Made by a program: the position numbers and the translations under genes | DNA from: Bradyrhizobium diazoefficiens | Lineage (GTDB): Bacteria > Pseudomonadota > Alphaproteobacteria > Rhizobiales > Xanthobacteraceae | Reading direction: 5' to 3' | DNA length: 64,000 bases | Assembly (NCBI RefSeq): GCF_016616425.1 | Contig: NZ_CP067101.1 | Span: 3,534,001 to 3,598,000 of the forward strand | Part shown: piece after piece, positions 60,748 to 64,000 of the stretch | Numbering within the stretch: the first letter of the stretch is position 1 | Layout of the letters: the number at the start of each line of letters is the position of its first letter | The notes under the pieces: model-generated | What the model saw: the letters and a program-made list of their open reading frames with translations, nothing else | The model's database searches: none | What the model was told of the DNA's origin: nothing

Positions 60748-61896
60748 ATGACGAGATTCCTGCACATATTGCTCGCTGCAGGCATGGCCTGCGGCGTTTT
60801 CGCGTCCGCCGGCCGTGGCCTTGCCAGGCCCCTCGACATCGTCTTCGTCAATCCCGGCAAGACCGGTGAGGTCTACTGGGACATGGTCGCGCAGACCATG
60901 CAGGCCGCCGGCCGCAAGCTCGACGCGCATGTCGAGGTGCTGACCAGCGAACGCAACTATCGCACCATGCAGGAGCTCGGCCTCGGTGTGGTGGCACGTC
61001 CCGACAAGCCCGACTTCCTCATCCTGTCGAACGAGGAGTCCGCCGCCGTTCCGATCCTGGAGGCGGCTGAAGCCGCCGGGATCAAGACGCTGCTGCTCTC
61101 GAACACGCTGATCGGCGAGGATGCGGTGCGTCTCGGACCGCCGCGCCAAAAGCTCAAGACCTGGCTCGGCGATATCACGACCGATCTCCAGACCGCGGGC
61201 GCGCGCATGGCCAACGCCCTGATCGGGGCGGCGCGCGCCGGGAAATGGCAGAGTCCGGACGGCAAGATCCACATTCTCGGCATCGGCGGCGACGAGATCA
61301 CGCCCGCCTCGATCGCGCGTAACGCCGGTCTCAAGCTCGCGGTGGATGCCGCGCCTGACACCGTGGTGGACCGGTTGCTGTTCGCCAACTGGACGCAGTC
61401 GGAGGCCGAGAAGGTCACGACGAATTATCTGGGCTGGGCCGCGCGCAAGCAGATCCGGCCCGCCGGCATATGGGCCGGAAACGATCCGATGGCGCTCGGC
61501 GCACTGCGCGCGGTGATCGCCGCGGGCCTGGTGCCCGGCCGGAATATCCAGATCGTCGGCCTCAACTGGTCGGAGGACGCGCTGCGCGAGATCAAGGCAG
61601 GCCGCCTGCTACTGACCGACGGCGGGCATTTCCTGCTCGGCGGCTGGTCGGTCGTGCTCCTGCGCGATTATGCTGATGGCTGCGATTTCGCAGCCGTTTC
61701 ACCCCGCGTCGAGGTCAAGACGTCTGCGATCACGCGCGACAATCTCGCTTCGGTCGCCGATCTCATCAAGACGCGCGCGTTCGACCGGATCGACTTTACG
61801 CGGTTCAGGGCCAAGGCGGGACGCTGCGGTCATTATGATTTTTCCGTCGATGCGCTCATCTCGTCGCTGGCCCGTCAGGGCGGTGCCGATGACTGA
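60748..61896 (+). CDS. Periplasmic sugar-binding-like protein, partner of the GGDEF-EAL protein
   Basis: A 382-residue protein with a signal peptide (about 1-27) and a type I periplasmic-binding fold: LDIVFVNPGKTGEVYWDMVA, RPAGIWAGNDPMALGALRAV and IQIVGLNWSEDALREIKAGR, as in RbsB/LuxP-like proteins. No ABC permease or ATPase follows. Instead the next gene encodes a membrane GGDEF-EAL protein starting 16 nt after its stop (or overlapping it). I infer that it presents a ligand to that sensor, as NspS does for MbaA. The ligand is unknown. Confidence 0.82.
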   Translation: MTRFLHILLAAGMACGVFASAGRGLARPLDIVFVNPGKTGEVYWDMVAQTMQAAGRKLDAHVEVLTSERNYRTMQELGLGVVARPDKPDFLILSNEESAAVPILEAAEAAGIKTLLLSNTLIGEDAVRLGPPRQKLKTWLGDITTDLQTAGARMANALIGAARAGKWQSPDGKIHILGIGGDEITPASIARNAGLKLAVDAAPDTVVDRLLFANWTQSEAEKVTTNYLGWAARKQIRPAGIWAGNDPMALGALRAVIAAGLVPGRNIQIVGLNWSEDALREIKAGRLLLTDGGHFLLGGWSVVLLRDYADGCDFAAVSPRVEVKTSAITRDNLASVADLIKTRAFDRIDFTRFRAKAGRCGHYDFSVDALISSLARQGGADD

Positions 61897-61912
61897 TTGC
61901 GAGGGTGGGGCG

Positions 61913-63964
61913 ATGACGGATCCGGATCGCAACCCGCAGGCCGCGCCGCCGCGCTCGCGCTCGGTCGTCCGCGCCATGATTTGGTCCACCGTGCCCGTTC
62001 TGCTGCTGGTGCAACTGCTTGCCTCCGCCGGCGTCGAGGCTTCGAGCTTCTGGTCGCAGTTCAACCAGCTCGACGCCCGCATGGCCCGTGTCGCCGAGAG
62101 CCGGGCCGAGCTGATCGCCGAGCCGCTCTGGAAGATGCGCTACGACCAGGTCACGGGCGTGCTCAACGAGATCATGCACGACGAGGCCATCGCGGCGGCA
62201 GCCGTCTATGACGATACCGGCGCGGCCATTGCCCGCGTGGTGGCGCGCCCCGAAGGCCAGGAGGTCATAGAGGTCTCGCGTCCGATCCACTACAGCAACG
62301 GCAACATGGCCGTTCAGGCCGGCCGCATCGCGATCGCCTATTCCCATGCTGCGCTTTATGCGAACGCAGGCAGCCGGCTGGTGCTGCTGCTGGTCGTCGG
62401 CCTGCTTGCAACGCTTGCGACCCTGATCGCCATGCGGATCTCCGCCAACATCTTCATCGGCAGGCCGCTGGCGGCGATGATGTCGGCGATCCAGCGCAGC
62501 AAGCAGGATGGCCGGGCCTATCCGGCGGACGTCACATCCTCGAACGAATTCGGTCAGCTCGCGCACGCCTTCAACGCCATGCAGCACACGACGTCGGGCG
62601 CGCTCGACCGGCTCGGACACATGGCCGCGCACGATCCGCTCACCGGACTGCCCAACCGGCGCTCCCTGACCGAGCGCCTGGCCGTGGCGAGCCGGGATGG
62701 AGGCAGGCCGGACGCGCTGGTCGCGTTCTGCTTCATCGACCTCGACGACTTCAAGGGCATCAACGACACCTTCGGCCACGAGGCCGGTGACAACTTCCTG
62801 GTTCAGATTTCCCGGCGTCTTCGTGGCGCGGTCGAAACGGAGGATTGGGTCGCCCGGCTCGGCGGCGACGAATTCGTGGTCATTCGTCCCGGGGTGAGCA
62901 ACGAAGCGTCGGCGCATGCATTCGCGCAGCAGGTGCTGGCCGCCATTTCCGAACCGATCCGGCTGCACGACAAGCAGGTCGTGCCGCGTGCCAGCATCGG
63001 CCTTGCCGTGCGCCACGCCGACGATCCGGAGCTGTCGCATCTGCCGACGCTGGCCGATATCGCGCTCTATCATGCCAAGAGCAAGGCGCCAGGCACGGTC
63101 GCCGTGCTGGACGAGACGCTCCAGCGCGACTACCGCCGCCGCAGGGATCTCGAGCTCGCCATTCCCACGGGCTTTGCCGAGGGGCAGTTCGAGGTCTGGT
63201 ACCAGAGCCAGGTCGACCTCGAAAGTCACGATGTCGTCGGCCTGGAAGCGCTGATCCGCTGGCGTCATCCCGAACATGGCGTGATCGGTCCCGGCGAGTT
63301 CCTGCCGCTGATCGAGCGCAGCGGCAACAATACGCGGCTGACCCGTTACGTGTTGACCGATGCCTGCTGGGCGTTGCAACGGCTCGCCGCCGCCGGCCGC
63401 CCGCAGATCCGGATCGCGATCAATTTGCCGCCGTCCGAACTTGCCGACCATTCGCTGGCAGCCGAGCTGCGCGCGACCTGCGCGCGCTTCGATGTATCGG
63501 CATCGCTGCTGGAGCTTGAGATCACCGAGGGATCGCTGATCAACAACATCGCCAGCGCTTCCGAGACGCTGCATCGCCTGCGCCGCTTAGGTGCCACGAT
63601 CGCGCTCGACGATTTCGGCACCGGTTACAGCTCGCTCGCCCATCTCAGGCGCTTCCCGCTCGACAAGGTCAAGATCGACAAGGCGTTCATCAGCGAGATT
63701 CCTGACAGCGCGGAAGACAAGGCGATCGTCGGCGTGATCGCATCGCTCGCCGGCACGCTCGGGCTCACTTTGGTCGCAGAAGGCATCGAGCGCGCCGAAC
63801 AGGCTGAAGCCATGCGCGAGATGGGCGTGAGGTTCGGGCAGGGTTACTTCTACCAGCGGCCGCAGCCGCTCGACGCCGTGCTGCAATGGCTCGAGAGGCG
63901 GCCGGCGGCCGAGAGCCGCGTTCTCGCCGACAGCCCCTCGATCGCACCCGAATTCGCCGCCTGA
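61913..63964 (+). CDS. Membrane GGDEF-EAL protein (c-di-GMP synthase/phosphodiesterase) with periplasmic sensor region
   Basis: A 683-residue protein. Transmembrane segment 1 is at about 25-40 (MIWSTVPVLLLVQLLA), a periplasmic region follows to about 150, transmembrane segment 2 (LVLLLVVGLLATLATLIAMR) leads into a HAMP-like linker, then GGDEF (about 230-395) with the intact active site RLGGDEF (about 316), then EAL (about 410-665) with EALIRWRHP and DDFGTGYSSL. Both active-site signatures are complete, so it may be bifunctional. ATG 61913 has GAGGGTGGGG upstream; ATG 61889 would overlap the preceding gene. It is paired with a periplasmic binding protein, probably its input. Confidence 0.9.
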   Translation: MTDPDRNPQAAPPRSRSVVRAMIWSTVPVLLLVQLLASAGVEASSFWSQFNQLDARMARVAESRAELIAEPLWKMRYDQVTGVLNEIMHDEAIAAAAVYDDTGAAIARVVARPEGQEVIEVSRPIHYSNGNMAVQAGRIAIAYSHAALYANAGSRLVLLLVVGLLATLATLIAMRISANIFIGRPLAAMMSAIQRSKQDGRAYPADVTSSNEFGQLAHAFNAMQHTTSGALDRLGHMAAHDPLTGLPNRRSLTERLAVASRDGGRPDALVAFCFIDLDDFKGINDTFGHEAGDNFLVQISRRLRGAVETEDWVARLGGDEFVVIRPGVSNEASAHAFAQQVLAAISEPIRLHDKQVVPRASIGLAVRHADDPELSHLPTLADIALYHAKSKAPGTVAVLDETLQRDYRRRRDLELAIPTGFAEGQFEVWYQSQVDLESHDVVGLEALIRWRHPEHGVIGPGEFLPLIERSGNNTRLTRYVLTDACWALQRLAAAGRPQIRIAINLPPSELADHSLAAELRATCARFDVSASLLELEITEGSLINNIASASETLHRLRRLGATIALDDFGTGYSSLAHLRRFPLDKVKIDKAFISEIPDSAEDKAIVGVIASLAGTLGLTLVAEGIERAEQAEAMREMGVRFGQGYFYQRPQPLDAVLQWLERRPAAESRVLADSPSIAPEFAA

Positions 63965-63975
63965 GCGCGGCGCGA

Positions 63976-64000
63976 CTACGGCTGCGTCGCGTTCCAGAGC
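63976..64000 (-). CDS. Possible 3' end of a minus-strand gene
   Basis: The last bases read on the minus strand as LWNATQP followed by TAG. This kind of short polar ending is plausible for a gene continuing beyond the window, but the stretch is too short to assign. Confidence 0.25.

Noticed and set aside
1..64000. CRISPR arrays, tRNA/rRNA genes, insertion sequences, prophage or integrative element
   Set aside because: I saw no regularly spaced repeats, tRNA-like T-loop/anticodon arrangements, transposase, integrase or phage structural genes in either strand by eye.

Overview
The window is high-GC and gene-dense, with alphaproteobacterial codon use. It has a radA-cvpA-purF block, a der locus preceded by a TPR protein and a lipoprotein, a Bradyrhizobium-type branched-chain amino-acid (liv) ABC operon, and palindromic intergenic repeats of the kind common in Bradyrhizobium. 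I infer a Bradyrhizobium or close Nitrobacteraceae chromosome. No rRNA, tRNA, transposase, integrase or CRISPR array was recognised.

Region 1 (1-8633): the tail of an AraC regulator, two decayed cytochrome P460-like genes (one truncated, one broken by a 1-nt frameshift), and a quinone-oxidoreductase-like enzyme. Then comes a catabolic island: a TauABC/SsuABC-type importer diverging from an enolase-superfamily enzyme, a GMC oxidoreductase and a GntR/HutC regulator. Region 2 (8647-13118): a ClC channel, then three gene remnants side by side (formylglycine-generating-enzyme-like, MAPEG with an in-frame stop, NylB-like hydrolase tail), then a type-B carboxylesterase.

Region 3 (13231-24118): mostly regulators and small enzymes. 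It holds AraC, an AHSA1/ArsR pair, a peptide-deformylase-like protein lacking most catalytic residues, a SWIM/SNF2 helicase with a 1-nt frameshift near its N-terminus, an MFS transporter, a MarR-GNAT fusion with a perfect palindrome over its promoter, and a tautomerase/SDR pair divergent from a LysR regulator. Region 4 (24119-28561): a type I secretion operon (PrtD-type ABC exporter and HlyD adaptor) bracketed by two low-complexity, non-RTX proteins. The smaller one has tandem glycine-zipper motifs, which recalls the Caulobacter Cdz contact-dependent toxin system. This is the best candidate for a little-described system.

Region 5 (28898-42800): an acetolactate-synthase-like enzyme, a second ClC-CBS channel behind a perfect operator-like inverted repeat, assorted housekeeping genes (GNAT, serine hydrolase, DUF429, GST, CsaA, ArsC-like, PAS protein), then the livGFKHM operon with a strong stem-loop after livK. 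Region 6 (42960-50119): a DUF47-Pit phosphate module, a SugE/Gdx exporter preceded by what looks like a guanidine-II riboswitch, prfC, a nested 33-bp-arm palindromic element, NnrU, and an acyl-CoA-synthetase-like gene. Region 7 (50286-64000): TPR protein, lipoprotein, der, a Tet-like MFS pump, an orphan LivK paralogue, an NHL-repeat remnant, an SDR, purF-cvpA-radA, and finally a periplasmic binding protein next to a membrane GGDEF-EAL protein, an arrangement like NspS-MbaA of Vibrio.
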